In this document: positions 26,583 to 34,702 of the stretch, piece by piece | Numbering within the stretch: position 1 is the first letter of the stretch | Layout: each line of letters begins with the position of its first letter | Assembly (NCBI GenBank): GCA_964237235.1 | Contig: CAXSGY010000005.1 | Coordinates: 124,001 to 188,000, forward strand | Reading direction: 5' to 3' | DNA: 64,000 nt | Origin: GCA-002050365 sp964237235 | Lineage (GTDB): Bacteria; Acidobacteriota; Blastocatellia; Pyrinomonadales; Pyrinomonadaceae | Made by a program: the position numbers and the translations under genes | Notes under the pieces: model-generated | What the model was told of the DNA's origin: nothing | The model's database searches: none | The model's input: the letters and a program-made list of their open reading frames with translations, nothing else

Positions 26583-27767
26583 TCATTCCAAACCCATCGC
26601 GCTGCGCGGATTTTCGGCGTTCGCTTTTTCAAACGAGCGTAGAATTTCCTTCGATTCTTCGCTGATGACGCGCGGCAGAACGATTTTGACTTCGATAAAC
26701 TGGTCGCCGCGCGCCGACGAATTTCTCAGAGACGGAAAGCCGCGCTCGCGCAGACGAAATTTTTGACCCGATTCGGTTCCGGCGGGAATTTTCAACTGCG
26801 CTTTGCCTTCGACGGTCGGCACTTCGATCTTCGCGCCGAGAGCGGCTTCCGGCACGGTAATCGGCACCGTTACGTAGATATTGTCGCCTTTGCGCGTAAA
26901 AAATTTATGCTTGCCGACGTTCGTCAGTATAAACAAATCGCCCGGCTCCGCGCCCAAACGTCCGCCCTGTCCTTTTTTCGGAATGCGGACTCTCGAACCC
27001 ATATCAACGCCCGCCGGAATGCGGACTTTGACCTGTTCGGTTTTCGGCGTAACGCCTTTGCCTTGACACTGCGAACACGGTTCGCGCCGTCGTCCCGTTC
27101 CGTCGCAATCGGGGCAGGTCTGCGCGAACTGCAATCGTCCGCCCTGTCTCTGGACTTGCCCCGTGCCTTTGCACGTCGGACAAGTAATAATCGCGCCGCC
27201 CGTGTCGCCCGCGCCCTGACAGCGCGAACACTGCTCGCTGCGATGAACGGTGATGTTCGTCGTTAAACCGGTAAACGATTCTTCAAAGCTCAAGGCGAGC
27301 GGCATTTCAATATCCGCGCCTTTTTTGGGCATTGCCCGCGGCGGTTCAGGTTCGCGCGCCGCACTTTTTGAACTTCCGCCGCCGCCGAAAAGGTCAGAGA
27401 AAATATCACGGAACGAAGAGCCGCCGCCCGAGCCGCCCGGCTCGAAATTAAAGCCGGAAAAATCGAAGTTGCTCGCGTTGCCGGCTCCACCGCCGGTCGA
27501 ACCTGCGCCGTAGCTCGCGCCGTAAGGCGAATTCACGTCGAGATTGTCGGCGTAATAACCGAAACGGTCGAACACCTTACGCTTTTTCTCGTCGGATAAA
27601 ACGTCGTAGGCTTCCTGAATTTCCTTAAATTTTTCCTCGGCTGTCTTATCGTTCGGATTAACGTCCGGGTGATATTTCCGCGCCAGTTTGCGATACGATT
27701 TTTTAATCTCGTCCGCCTTCGCGTCCTTTTTTAAGCCGAGAATTTGGTAATAATCTTTTTTTGCCAT
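26583..27767 (-). CDS. dnaJ: Chaperone DnaJ
   Basis: A 394-residue co-chaperone that stimulates DnaK ATPase. The J domain (residues 1-70) has HPD in KYHPDVNPND. A Gly/Ser/Phe-rich region at about 80-150 contains GASYGAGSTGGGAGN. The zinc domain has four C-x-x-C-x-G-x-G repeats (CSRCQGAG, CPTCKGTG, CPDCDGTG, CSQCQGKG). Beta-rich C-terminal client-binding domains follow. It lies in the dnaK-dnaJ-hspR group, separated from dnaK by a toxin-antitoxin pair, and precedes hspR. No grpE is seen in the window. Confidence 0.95.
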   Translation of the reverse strand: MAKKDYYQILGLKKDAKADEIKKSYRKLARKYHPDVNPNDKTAEEKFKEIQEAYDVLSDEKKRKVFDRFGYYADNLDVNSPYGASYGAGSTGGGAGNASNFDFSGFNFEPGGSGGGSSFRDIFSDLFGGGGSSKSAAREPEPPRAMPKKGADIEMPLALSFEESFTGLTTNITVHRSEQCSRCQGAGDTGGAIITCPTCKGTGQVQRQGGRLQFAQTCPDCDGTGRRREPCSQCQGKGVTPKTEQVKVRIPAGVDMGSRVRIPKKGQGGRLGAEPGDLFILTNVGKHKFFTRKGDNIYVTVPITVPEAALGAKIEVPTVEGKAQLKIPAGTESGQKFRLRERGFPSLRNSSARGDQFIEVKIVLPRVISEESKEILRSFEKANAENPRSAMGLE

Positions 27768-27812
27768 TTCAAAAATTTACTGACTATCGCTTCGGACTTT
27801 TCTTTTTATCAA

Positions 27813-28133
27813 TTACAAAAACTTCAGTCCGAATGTAAATTCGATTGCCTGCCTGATTTCGTGCATTCTTTCAGGCGAAAGATGGATGATTGGAGAACCG
27901 ATTTTATCTTTTTGGACCGTTTGAATCGAAGCCAAATTCACAACGCACGCTTCCCGCATTCCGTCTGATTCGTCTAACACGACCTGCGAATCGGCATTTC
28001 GTATCGTTGTCGTAATTGGCGCGATGGTTACGGCGTTAAAGTCGGGGATAAGAACGCTTCTGGTCAAAATTACACACGGTCTTTTTTTATCGGGTGCTTT
28101 GAAAATGTAATTGCAGACATCGCCTTGGATCAT
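27813..28133 (-). CDS. MazF/PemK-family endoribonuclease toxin
   Basis: A 106-residue protein with the MazF/PemK fold signature: start QGDVCNYIFKAPDKKRPCVILT, then the strand pair NAVTIAPITTTIRN and the conserved VNLASIQTVQKDKIG. Toxins of this family cleave mRNA at short motifs. It follows its antitoxin with a 4-base ATGA overlap, showing translational coupling. It sits inside the dnaK-dnaJ group, so it could be heat-shock induced; that is inference. Confidence 0.85.
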   Translation of the reverse strand: MIQGDVCNYIFKAPDKKRPCVILTRSVLIPDFNAVTIAPITTTIRNADSQVVLDESDGMREACVVNLASIQTVQKDKIGSPIIHLSPERMHEIRQAIEFTFGLKFL

Positions 28134-28366
28134 TCATCCTCCCAAACTTGTTCGTCCAACCAAATTTCGTATTCTTCGGGTTGCTGGGGAAACTTGCGAT
28201 ACGCCTCCAGAGTCCTTCTTACCTTTTCCTCATCGCCGGCAATTTCTTCTTTTTGTTTTATAATTTGGCGCAAAGAAGAATTTACAAACTCAGTCGGGCT
28301 TTCTTTTTTATTCTCGGCAATTTTGACGATTTTCTCAGCCAAACTCTCTTCAATAGTAATTTGCAT
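28130..28366 (-). CDS. Antitoxin of the MazF-like pair
   Basis: A 78-residue protein just upstream of and overlapping the toxin. The N-terminal part (ITIEESLAEKIVKIAENKKESPTEFVNSSLRQII) looks like a ribbon-helix-helix DNA-binding unit, and the acidic C-terminus (YEIWLDEQVWEDE) would neutralise the basic toxin. Assignment is from position and shape; sequence family not firmly recognised. It may autorepress the pair. Confidence 0.7.
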   Translation of the reverse strand: MQITIEESLAEKIVKIAENKKESPTEFVNSSLRQIIKQKEEIAGDEEKVRRTLEAYRKFPQQPEEYEIWLDEQVWEDE

Positions 28367-28383
28367 AGCTCTCGAAGTATTGC

Positions 28384-28430
28384 AAAATCAGCCGTTGTCT
28401 GCAACGAATTACAATCCAACGGCTGATTTT
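28384..28430 (-). terminator. Terminator after dnaK
   Basis: A perfect 14-base inverted repeat (AAAATCAGCCGTTG) spans 28384-28397 and 28417-28430, 30 bases beyond the dnaK stop. It may separate dnaK transcription from the toxin-antitoxin pair. Confidence 0.7.
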
Positions 28431-28458
28431 CAAACGAAGCGTAAAAATCTTTTACGCT

Positions 28459-30393
28459 TTACTTTTTCTCTTCGTCAACGTCAACGTATTCGGCATCAAT
28501 CACGTTGTCGTCGCCGCCGCTCGAAGACGAAGTGTTCGCGTCCGCGCCCGCGCTGGCTGAACTCGCCTGTTCTTCGGTCGGCGCGTCGGTTGCGCCCTGC
28601 TGACTGTATAAAACTTCAGCCAGCTTGTGCGAAGCGGTTTGCAGACGGTTGAAGGCGTTGTCCATCGCGCCCGTGTCTTCGCCCGCGAGCGCGGTTTTCG
28701 ATTCGCTGATCGCCGCTTCTAGTTCGCCCGCCGCGCCCGCATCGAGTTTTTCCTTGTTTTCGCCGAACGATTTTTCGACCGAATAAACCAGCCCGTCGAG
28801 ACGGTTTCTCGCTTCGATCACTTCTTTACGTTTCGCGTCTTCGCCCGAATGCGATTCGGCATCCTTCATCATCTTGTCAATTTCTTCCTTCGACAGACCG
28901 CTCGAAGCCGTAATCGTAATCTTCTGTTCGCGTCCGGTGCCGACATCTTTCGCCGAAACATTGACGATGCCGTTCGCGTCAATGTCGAATGTCACTTCGA
29001 CCTGCGGAACGCCGCGCGGCGCGGGCGGAATGCCGACCAAATGAAACTTGCCGAGCGTTTTGTTGTCGCCCGCCATCGGTCGCTCGCCCTGCAAAACGTG
29101 GACTTCGACCGACGTTTGATTGTCCGAAGCGGTCGAAAAGATTTCCGATTTGCGCGTCGGAATTGTCGTGTTGCGCGTAATCATTCCGGTCATCACGCCG
29201 CCTAAAGTTTCGATGCCTAAGCTAAGAGGCGTTACGTCCAACAACAAAATGTCGGTTTTTTCGCCGCCCAATACTCCGGCTTGCACTGCCGCGCCTAAAG
29301 CCACGACTTCATCGGGATTAACCGTTTTGTTCGGGTCTTTGCCGAAGAAGTCCTTGACCATTTCCTGAACTTTCGGGATGCGGGTCGAACCGCCGACGAG
29401 AACGATTTCGTCAATGTTTTTGGCTTCGAGTCCGGCATCTTTAATTGCCTGTTCGACCGGCGGCATCAAACGCTTCAAAAGCGGCTCGACGAGTGCTTCA
29501 AATTTCGCTCTGGTCAGTTTGATCACCAGATGCTTCGGACCCGATTGGTCAGCTGTAATAAACGGCAGGTTGATTTCGGTTTCCATCGCCGACGACAATT
29601 CGATTTTCGCTTTTTCGCCCGCTTCTTTGAGACGCTGCAAAGCCATCTTGTCGTTCGTTAAATCAATGCCCTGATCTTTTTTGAATTCGTCAATAATCCA
29701 CTTCACCAACGCTTCGTCAACGTCGTCGCCGCCTAAATGCGTGTCGCCGTTCGTTGATTTAACTTCGACCACGCCTTCGCCGACTTCCAAAATCGAAATG
29801 TCGAACGTGCCGCCGCCGAAGTCGAAAACCGCGATGGTTTCTTCCTTCTTTTTGTCCAAACCGTAAGCGAGCGCGGCTGCCGTCGGTTCGTTGACGATTC
29901 GCATCACTTCGAGACCGGCGATTTTGCCCGCGTCTTTCGTCGCCTGTCTTTGCGCGTCATTAAAATACGCCGGAACGGTGATGACGGCTTTATCAACCTT
30001 CGCGCCGAGATAATCCTCCGCCGCCTTTTTCAATTTCTGCAAAACCATCGCCGAAATTTCCGGCGGGCTGTATGATTTCCCCTGCGCGTCAATTTTCACG
30101 TCGCTGTTGCCGGCTTTTTCTACTTTAAACGGCACCTGTTTCATTTCGCCGCCGACTTCGTCAAACTTACGACCGATAAAACGCTTGACCGAATACAAAG
30201 TATTTTCCGGGTTCGTGACCGCCTGACGTTTCGCCACCTGACCGACCAGACGATTGCCGTCTTTCGTAAAAGCGACGACCGAAGGCGTTGTTCGTCCGCC
30301 TTCTTCATTCGTAATGACGACCGGCTCGCCGCCTTCCATCACGGCGACGACCGAATTGGTAGTTCCTAAATCAATTCCAATAATTTTACTCAT
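28459..30393 (-). CDS. dnaK: Chaperone Hsp70 (DnaK)
   Basis: A 644-residue ATP-dependent chaperone. The start IIGIDLGTTNSVVAVMEGG, the phosphate-2 loop VFDFGGGTFDISIL, IVLVGGSTRIPKVQ and the substrate domain with LLLDVTPLSLGIETLGG are all canonical. The C-terminal lid ends in a Ser/Ala/Gln-rich tail finishing VIDAEYVDVDEEKK, the variant of the EEVD-like motif usual in bacteria. Transcribed from the promoter/HAIR element at 30476-30505. Confidence 0.97.
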   Translation of the reverse strand: MSKIIGIDLGTTNSVVAVMEGGEPVVITNEEGGRTTPSVVAFTKDGNRLVGQVAKRQAVTNPENTLYSVKRFIGRKFDEVGGEMKQVPFKVEKAGNSDVKIDAQGKSYSPPEISAMVLQKLKKAAEDYLGAKVDKAVITVPAYFNDAQRQATKDAGKIAGLEVMRIVNEPTAAALAYGLDKKKEETIAVFDFGGGTFDISILEVGEGVVEVKSTNGDTHLGGDDVDEALVKWIIDEFKKDQGIDLTNDKMALQRLKEAGEKAKIELSSAMETEINLPFITADQSGPKHLVIKLTRAKFEALVEPLLKRLMPPVEQAIKDAGLEAKNIDEIVLVGGSTRIPKVQEMVKDFFGKDPNKTVNPDEVVALGAAVQAGVLGGEKTDILLLDVTPLSLGIETLGGVMTGMITRNTTIPTRKSEIFSTASDNQTSVEVHVLQGERPMAGDNKTLGKFHLVGIPPAPRGVPQVEVTFDIDANGIVNVSAKDVGTGREQKITITASSGLSKEEIDKMMKDAESHSGEDAKRKEVIEARNRLDGLVYSVEKSFGENKEKLDAGAAGELEAAISESKTALAGEDTGAMDNAFNRLQTASHKLAEVLYSQQGATDAPTEEQASSASAGADANTSSSSGGDDNVIDAEYVDVDEEKK

Positions 30394-30475
30394 CTCTAAA
30401 TTTCTCCAAATAAAAAAGAATTTCTCGCCTTAACTTATATAAAGATAAAACTCCTGCTTTCTTGAGCTAATAAAG

Positions 30476-30505
30476 ATTATAAGACTTGAGTGTGTTCTTG
30501 TCAAG
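30476..30505 (-). promoter_or_regulatory. dnaK sigma-70 promoter overlapping an HspR (HAIR) operator
   Basis: On the minus strand TTGACA (30499-30504) and TATAAT (30476-30481) stand exactly 17 bases apart: two perfect consensus hexamers. The palindrome CTTGA-N11-TCAAG (30485-30489 and 30501-30505) matches the known HAIR site (CTTGAGT-N7-ACTCAAG) in its outer five bases on each side and the GT on one side. A repressor bound here would cover the -35 and spacer. It lies about 85 bases upstream of the dnaK start. Confidence 0.85.
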
Positions 30506-30540
30506 TTTAGTGAGCAGCAATAAATAAGATATATTTGAGT

Positions 30541-31131
30541 TTACTTAATGTGGTTTTGTTCGTCATTTTTCATCAATTTGGCGACGAAATAAATATAATG
30601 AAGCCCCGAAAGAAAGGCGAAAAGGGCGACCGTAAAATAAATCGTCGGCAAATAATAGCCGCTCAAATTCGGATAGACGGCGGCAAATAAAATAACGACG
30701 ATTGCCGTAATTTGCACAAAAGTCGAGGCTTTGCCGAGAAACGAAGGCTTGAAACCGCGAAAGTCGGTGATGATAAAAATCGCCAGAGCGACCGTGACGA
30801 TTAAAACGTCGCGCCCGATGACGGCGGCTGTCACCCAGAACGGAACGGGAAAATGTTTATTATCGGCGGGCAGAACGTGCGGCAGAGTGAGAATAATAAA
30901 TGCGGCGGTCATCAAAAGTTTATCGGCAATCGGATCGAGAATCGTGCCGAGTTCCGATTGCTGATTAAAGCGTCGGGCGACGAATCCGTCAATGCCGTCG
31001 GAAATTCCGGCGAAGAAAAATACGAATAAAGCCCAGCCGAAATAACCGTAAAACAAAAGGCTTGCGAAAACCGGAATCAGAGCCATTCGCAAAAACGTGA
31101 GCAGGTTTGGAATTGTTAAAATGTTATTCAT
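30541..31131 (-). CDS. pgsA: CDP-diacylglycerol-glycerol-3-phosphate 3-phosphatidyltransferase
   Basis: A 196-residue inner membrane enzyme making phosphatidylglycerol phosphate. The CDP-alcohol phosphotransferase signature D-G-x-x-D-G-x-x-A-R...G...D...D appears as SDGIDGFVARRFNQQSELGTILDPIADK. The N-terminus ILTIPNLLTFLRM and the several hydrophobic segments fit the family. The phosphoesterase gene lies upstream on the same strand across a 90-base repeat. Confidence 0.9.
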   Translation of the reverse strand: MNNILTIPNLLTFLRMALIPVFASLLFYGYFGWALFVFFFAGISDGIDGFVARRFNQQSELGTILDPIADKLLMTAAFIILTLPHVLPADNKHFPVPFWVTAAVIGRDVLIVTVALAIFIITDFRGFKPSFLGKASTFVQITAIVVILFAAVYPNLSGYYLPTIYFTVALFAFLSGLHYIYFVAKLMKNDEQNHIK

Positions 31132-31224
31132 TTTAGTTTTTAGTTTTTGGTCTTTTGTTTTTTGTCTATATTCTAAAGACCAAAGACCAAAAACTAAAAA
31201 CTAAAAAGTAAAAACTAAAAACTA
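31131..31224. repeat. Hairpin of AAAAACT units filling the gap to pgsA
   Basis: AGTTTTT-type units at 31131-31167 face AAAAACT units at 31175-31224. It starts at the pgsA start codon and ends at the phosphoesterase stop codon, so the whole intergenic gap is repeat. Confidence 0.85.
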
Positions 31225-32094
31225 ATCCAGAATATTGCCCGAATGCAGTTCGAGCAAAGAAATTTCCGGCGGACAGCCGAAGCGGACGGGCAAAACGACC
31301 GTGCCGATGCCGCGCGTAATATAAATTTGCGTTTCCCTGCGCCGGTAGAGACCGCTGGCGAATTTGCGGCGCGGCAAAATCCGTTTTTCGTCGTCGCGCA
31401 GTTTGACCTGTCCGCCGTGCGTGTGTCCGCTCAAAATCAAATCAACTCCGGCGCGCGCCGCGCCGTATAAATTTTTCGGATTATGCGCCAGAAGAAGTTT
31501 CACTTCGTCGGGAAACGAACCGCGCAGAGCCGCGCGCAAATCGGACTTCCCGACCATATAATCGTCCACGCCGCACAGCCAGAAAGATGCGCCGCGCCCT
31601 GTAAAACGAAAACCTTCGTTAATCAAAACCTTGATATTTACGTCGCGCAGACGGCGCGTCACCATTTCCGCGTCCGTCCAGTGGTCGTGATTGCCGAGAC
31701 AGGCGTAAGTTCCGAATTCCGCCTGAAGCGTTCCCAGAACTTTCGCCACCGGCGCGATGTATTCGGTTTCGTGCGAAACGAAATCGCCGGTCAAAACGAA
31801 CATATCCGGCTTTAATTGATTGGCGATTTGAACGGCGCGCGAAATATGTTCGAGATTTGTAAACGGGCTGTGATGTAAGTCGGAAAGATGAACGATGCGA
31901 AAGTTTTCGAGCGTTTTCGGCAGACGTTTTAAGCGAATTTGAATTTTTTCGACGGTTAAAGTATTCGCTTCTTCGAGCGCGTAACGCGCGACGACCGAAA
32001 GATTGCTCGCCAATTCTCTGAACGGCTTGTCCGAACCGACCATCGAGGAAAGTTTTTTCGACAATTTTACTTTTCGTCTCTCGGCAAATTTCAT
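31222..32094 (-). CDS. YaeI-like metallophosphoesterase
   Basis: A 290-residue calcineurin-like phosphoesterase. Metal-binding motifs are all present: IVHLSDLHHSPF (D-x-H), LTGDFVSH (GD), LGNHDHWTD (GNHD), LLAHNP and ILSGHTHGGQV (GHTH). The first 60 residues, rich in Lys and Leu, are not a typical signal peptide. Family members hydrolyse phospholipid head groups or UDP-diacylglucosamine-type substrates; the real substrate is not shown. Next to pgsA, which suggests a lipid role. Confidence 0.85.
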   Translation of the reverse strand: MKFAERRKVKLSKKLSSMVGSDKPFRELASNLSVVARYALEEANTLTVEKIQIRLKRLPKTLENFRIVHLSDLHHSPFTNLEHISRAVQIANQLKPDMFVLTGDFVSHETEYIAPVAKVLGTLQAEFGTYACLGNHDHWTDAEMVTRRLRDVNIKVLINEGFRFTGRGASFWLCGVDDYMVGKSDLRAALRGSFPDEVKLLLAHNPKNLYGAARAGVDLILSGHTHGGQVKLRDDEKRILPRRKFASGLYRRRETQIYITRGIGTVVLPVRFGCPPEISLLELHSGNILD

Positions 32095-32567
32095 TTTTCG
32101 ATAATTTTTTTTCGGCTGAAAATTACGGCAAGCAAACCGATTGTAACTTTTTTGTAAACTAAAAGTCTAGAATTCCCCAATCAAGCCCGGCAGAATCATT
32201 GCGTGTCTTAGTGCAAACAATTAACAAAACTATCCAAATTCCGCTTTTGTCGAGTATGATTTGTGCAAATAATTCATCCCTAATAACTTGAGAATTCGGT
32301 ATAATTTATTAGGCTGATTTAATTCGGTATAAATCAAAGTTTAGCAGACAGCCGCTGCAACGTTCCGCAAAAAGCCGGATTGCCGCAGTCTTGACAGATA
32401 TGTTAAGCTCGTGAGCTTCCGCTCAAGTCGGCTTGGAGACGGAAAGCTCACGAGCTTAACATATCCGAAGGTCGGCATTCTCGAACTTTTCGCTCGTAGC
32501 ATCGTCTCTCTGCCAAACTCGGTGGTTAGCCGCTTCGTGGTAAAACCAAGTGAGCGAAATTGTAAAA
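32095..32567. other. 473-base gap, no gene seen
   Basis: AT-rich sequence with no convincing reading frame; the only structured element is the palindrome at 32397-32465. The region marks the left border of the small accessory array. Confidence 0.6.
32397..32465. repeat. Inverted repeat with GATATGTTAAGCTCGTGAGC arms
   Basis: Arms 32397-32421 and 32440-32465 are near-perfect reverse complements, one base longer on the right, with a loop of about 18 bases. It sits in noncoding DNA left of the accessory array. It may be a dispersed palindromic element. Confidence 0.85.
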
Positions 32568-33026
32568 ATGAAAATCGTGATGCGCTTAGTCTTTTCATCG
32601 CTTCTGGCTTTTCTCGGCTTTAGTTGTTCGGGACACACCGAAAACCAAAACTCACGAATTGAACGGGTAAATATTTCTGACCTTAAAATGCCTTCAATTC
32701 GACACGAACAGTTAAACGATGACCAATTACGGCGCATCAAAAAACTTCAAGAAACTTTTGCCGAAGTTGACAAATCTTCTTTAGAAACTTGGATTGACAA
32801 CTTTAAACGCGATATGAACCCGGACAAAGAAATAGCTGTTTGGGAGCGCATCGCAAAAAATTACACGAAATATATTTCGCAAAGAGAATTGTCGCTTGAA
32901 GGTAAAGAAGATACTTTAAAGACACTTTTAATGTGTTCGATGTCTTCAGACGAAGAAGATATAAAATTGCTGAAGTTAAAAGTTTTGTCGCAAGATGAAG
33001 CACAAAAAATGTGTCAAGAGTTTTAG
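32568..33026 (+). CDS. Small lipoprotein of the accessory array
   Basis: A 152-residue lipoprotein: signal peptide VMRLVFSSLLAFLGFSCSG with lipobox LGFSC. The mature part is helical and charged (DLKMPSIRHEQLNDDQLRRIKKLQE, DEAQKMCQEF). No family recognised. ATG at 32568 is chosen over GTG 32550 because the signal sequence starts there. It is followed after 12 bases by the attC-like element at 33039. Confidence 0.65.
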   Translation: MKIVMRLVFSSLLAFLGFSCSGHTENQNSRIERVNISDLKMPSIRHEQLNDDQLRRIKKLQETFAEVDKSSLETWIDNFKRDMNPDKEIAVWERIAKNYTKYISQRELSLEGKEDTLKTLLMCSMSSDEEDIKLLKLKVLSQDEAQKMCQEF

Positions 33027-33038
33027 AAACAAAAGACG

Positions 33039-33153
33039 CGGCTAACAAATCAATGGACGTGAGGGCGAAACAGCGACTTTGTTATTCGGCTTATCCGTTA
33101 AACTTTAACGGGCTTGGCGGCGGTTTCGCCCCACGTCATCTCAATCGTTCGGC
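33039..33153 (+). repeat. attC-like palindrome, site A
   Basis: The left box GGCTAAC (33039-33045) and right box GTTCGGC (33146-33152) bracket extended imperfect pairing (GACGTGAGGGCGAAAC against the complement of GTTTCGCCCCACGTC). Compared with site B the stem bases differ but pairing is kept, as in integron attC sites. The fourth base of the right box is C, not the usual purine. Confidence 0.6.
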
Positions 33154-33219
33154 GCGTCTTGGTGAAATTCGACAGCCTCGAATCGGAATGAGAAAAACTA
33201 TGCTAAACTTTGAGATATA

Positions 33220-33701
33220 ATGGCAGATGAATTACTCAAAGTTTACATCGAAACCACTATTGTCAGTTATTTGACAGCCCGACCGAGCAGGGATTTAATT
33301 CTTGCCGCTCATCAGCAAATAACACTTGAATGGTGGGAGAGGCGGCGGATGGACTTCGATTTATATACTTCGCAGTTTGTCATTCAGGAAGCGAGTGCCG
33401 GAGAAGCGGCAATGGCACAAAAGCGGCTTGAATCTCTTGACGAAATTCCTTTACTGGCAGTCAGTCAGGAAGCTCTTGATTTAGCTCGCGCTTAACTGAA
33501 AAAGGACCGCTGCCGGAAAAGGCAAATGTTGACGCTTTGCACGTGGCGGTTGCCGCCGGCAATGGGATGGATTATTTGCTGACTTGGAATTGCAAACACA
33601 TTGCCAACGCCGAAATGCAAAGCGGCATCGGGAAATTTTGTCGCGCGGCAGGATTCGAGCCGCCGGTAATTTGCACGCCGGAAGAACTCTTAGGAAGTTG
33701 A
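33220..33701 (+). pseudogene. PIN-domain (VapC-like) toxin with a frameshift
   Basis: Reads as one PIN-domain protein in two frames. Frame 1 (33220-33495) holds YIETTIVSYLTARPSRDL and WERRRMDFDLYTSQFV; after a missing base near 33490-33498 the second frame gives TEKGPLPEKANVDALHVAV, MDYLLTWNCKHIANA and ICTPEELLGS, stop at 33699-33701. The acidic residues E/D in IET, EAS, VDALH and TWN positions fit a PIN nuclease. Either a lost toxin or a sequencing error. Confidence 0.78.
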
Positions 33702-33705
33702 AATT

Positions 33706-33888
33706 ATGTGGAAAGACGAAATAGTTGAAGACGTGCGGCGAGTGCGCGACGAATATGCGGCAAAGTTTAACTACGACTTTGATGCAATTTACGAGGACAT
33801 CAAAACTCAGGAAAAGCAGACCGAGCGTAAAATCGTTTCTTTACCGCCGAAGAAAGCACAGTTGCCTGAAATAGAAAAGGCATATTGA
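33706..33888 (+). CDS. Probable antitoxin partner of the PIN toxin
   Basis: A 60-residue protein starting 4 bases after the PIN stop. It reads WKDEIVEDVRRVRDEYAAKFNYDFDAIYEDI followed by a Lys/Pro-rich tail. I recall this small protein regularly following this type of PIN gene, so the order is toxin first, antitoxin second. DNA-binding fold not obvious. Confidence 0.65.
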   Translation: MWKDEIVEDVRRVRDEYAAKFNYDFDAIYEDIKTQEKQTERKIVSLPPKKAQLPEIEKAY

Positions 33889-33900
33889 ATCAAACACCGC

Positions 33901-34012
33901 GCCTAACAAATCAATGGATGTGAGCGCGGGCAGCGACTTTCTTATGAAACGTCTTTGGTGAAATGTTGGCTTGCGTGTTGCCGCCCGCGTCACGTCATCT
34001 CAAACGTTCAGC
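33901..34012 (+). repeat. attC-like palindrome, site B
   Basis: The left box GCCTAAC (33901-33907, a perfect R-Y-Y-Y-A-A-C) and right box GTTCAGC (34006-34012) enclose pairing of TGAGCGCGGGCAGC with GTTGCCGCCCGCGTCA. It starts 12 bases after the upstream stop and ends about 80 bases before the next start, the geometry of an integron cassette junction. Confidence 0.6.
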
Positions 34013-34091
34013 ATCTATCTTTTGCTCTTTGAAAGTTTGAAATTTAGGATAAGTTTCTGTATCTTCTTTGTAGAGACCGAAGAGGTGCGTG

Positions 34092-34334
34092 ATGAAAGTT
34101 CAAGTTCAAAAGTGGGGCAACAGTTTAGCCCTTAGAATTCCAAAATCTTTTGCAGTCGAATCAAATATCGGTCAGGGTTCAACTGTCGAAATTTCTCTTG
34201 AAAACGGCAGAATTATTGTTTTTCCCGTTGCCGAGCCGGAGTTTTCGCTTGACGAAATGTTGGCGCAAATTACCGCCGAAAACTTACACGGCGAAATTGA
34301 TTCGGGCGGCTCTGTCGGTCAGGAGGCGTGTTAA
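34092..34334 (+). CDS. mazE: MazE/AbrB-family antitoxin
   Basis: An 80-residue swapped-hairpin DNA-binding antitoxin: KVQVQKWGNSLALRIPKSFAVE is the AbrB/MazE signature, followed by an acidic tail (PEFSLDEMLAQI). The stop TAA overlaps the toxin ATG (TAATG), and AGGAGG at 34321-34326 inside its end serves as the toxin's ribosome site. ATG at 34092 preferred to GTG 34089. Confidence 0.9.
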   Translation: MKVQVQKWGNSLALRIPKSFAVESNIGQGSTVEISLENGRIIVFPVAEPEFSLDEMLAQITAENLHGEIDSGGSVGQEAC

Positions 34335-34663
34335 TGCCTTACGTTCCGACGCGCGGAGATGCAATCTGGATCAATTTCAATCCGCAAGCCGGACACGAAC
34401 AAGCCGGCAGACGACCCGCAATCGTTTTATCGCCGCAAAGCTATAACGGCAAAGTCGGTTTATGTTTGCTCTGTCCGATTACAAATCAAGTTAAAGGTTA
34501 TCCGTTTGAAGTTTTGATTCCGACCGGCTCAGGAGTAACGGGCGCAATTTTATCAGATCAAGCGAAAAGTTTAGACTGGCGCGTCAGAAACGCAGAATTT
34601 ATTGCCGATTTACCCGAAGCCGTAATAATCGAAGTGCTGAAGAAATTAAAGTCCCTGTTATAA
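34334..34663 (+). CDS. mazF: MazF-family endoribonuclease toxin
   Basis: A 109-residue toxin: PTRGDAIWINFNPQAGHEQAGRRPAIVLS, LCPITNQVKGYPFEV and SDQAKSLDWRVRNAEFI are the MazF core segments. Translationally coupled to the antitoxin through the TAATG overlap. It is the last gene of the accessory array; its stop is followed by the truncated attC-like site C. Confidence 0.93.
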   Translation: MPYVPTRGDAIWINFNPQAGHEQAGRRPAIVLSPQSYNGKVGLCLLCPITNQVKGYPFEVLIPTGSGVTGAILSDQAKSLDWRVRNAEFIADLPEAVIIEVLKKLKSLL

Positions 34664-34670
34664 ACGCAAT

Positions 34671-34702
34671 ACCGAACAAATCAATGGATGTGAGCGCGCA
34701 AT
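34671..34702 (+). repeat. attC-like palindrome, site C (left half only)
   Basis: ACCGAAC followed by AAATCAATGGATGTGAGCGCG repeats the left half of sites A and B. No matching right half (TCATCTCA ... GTT) is found downstream, so the element is truncated. Confidence 0.5.
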
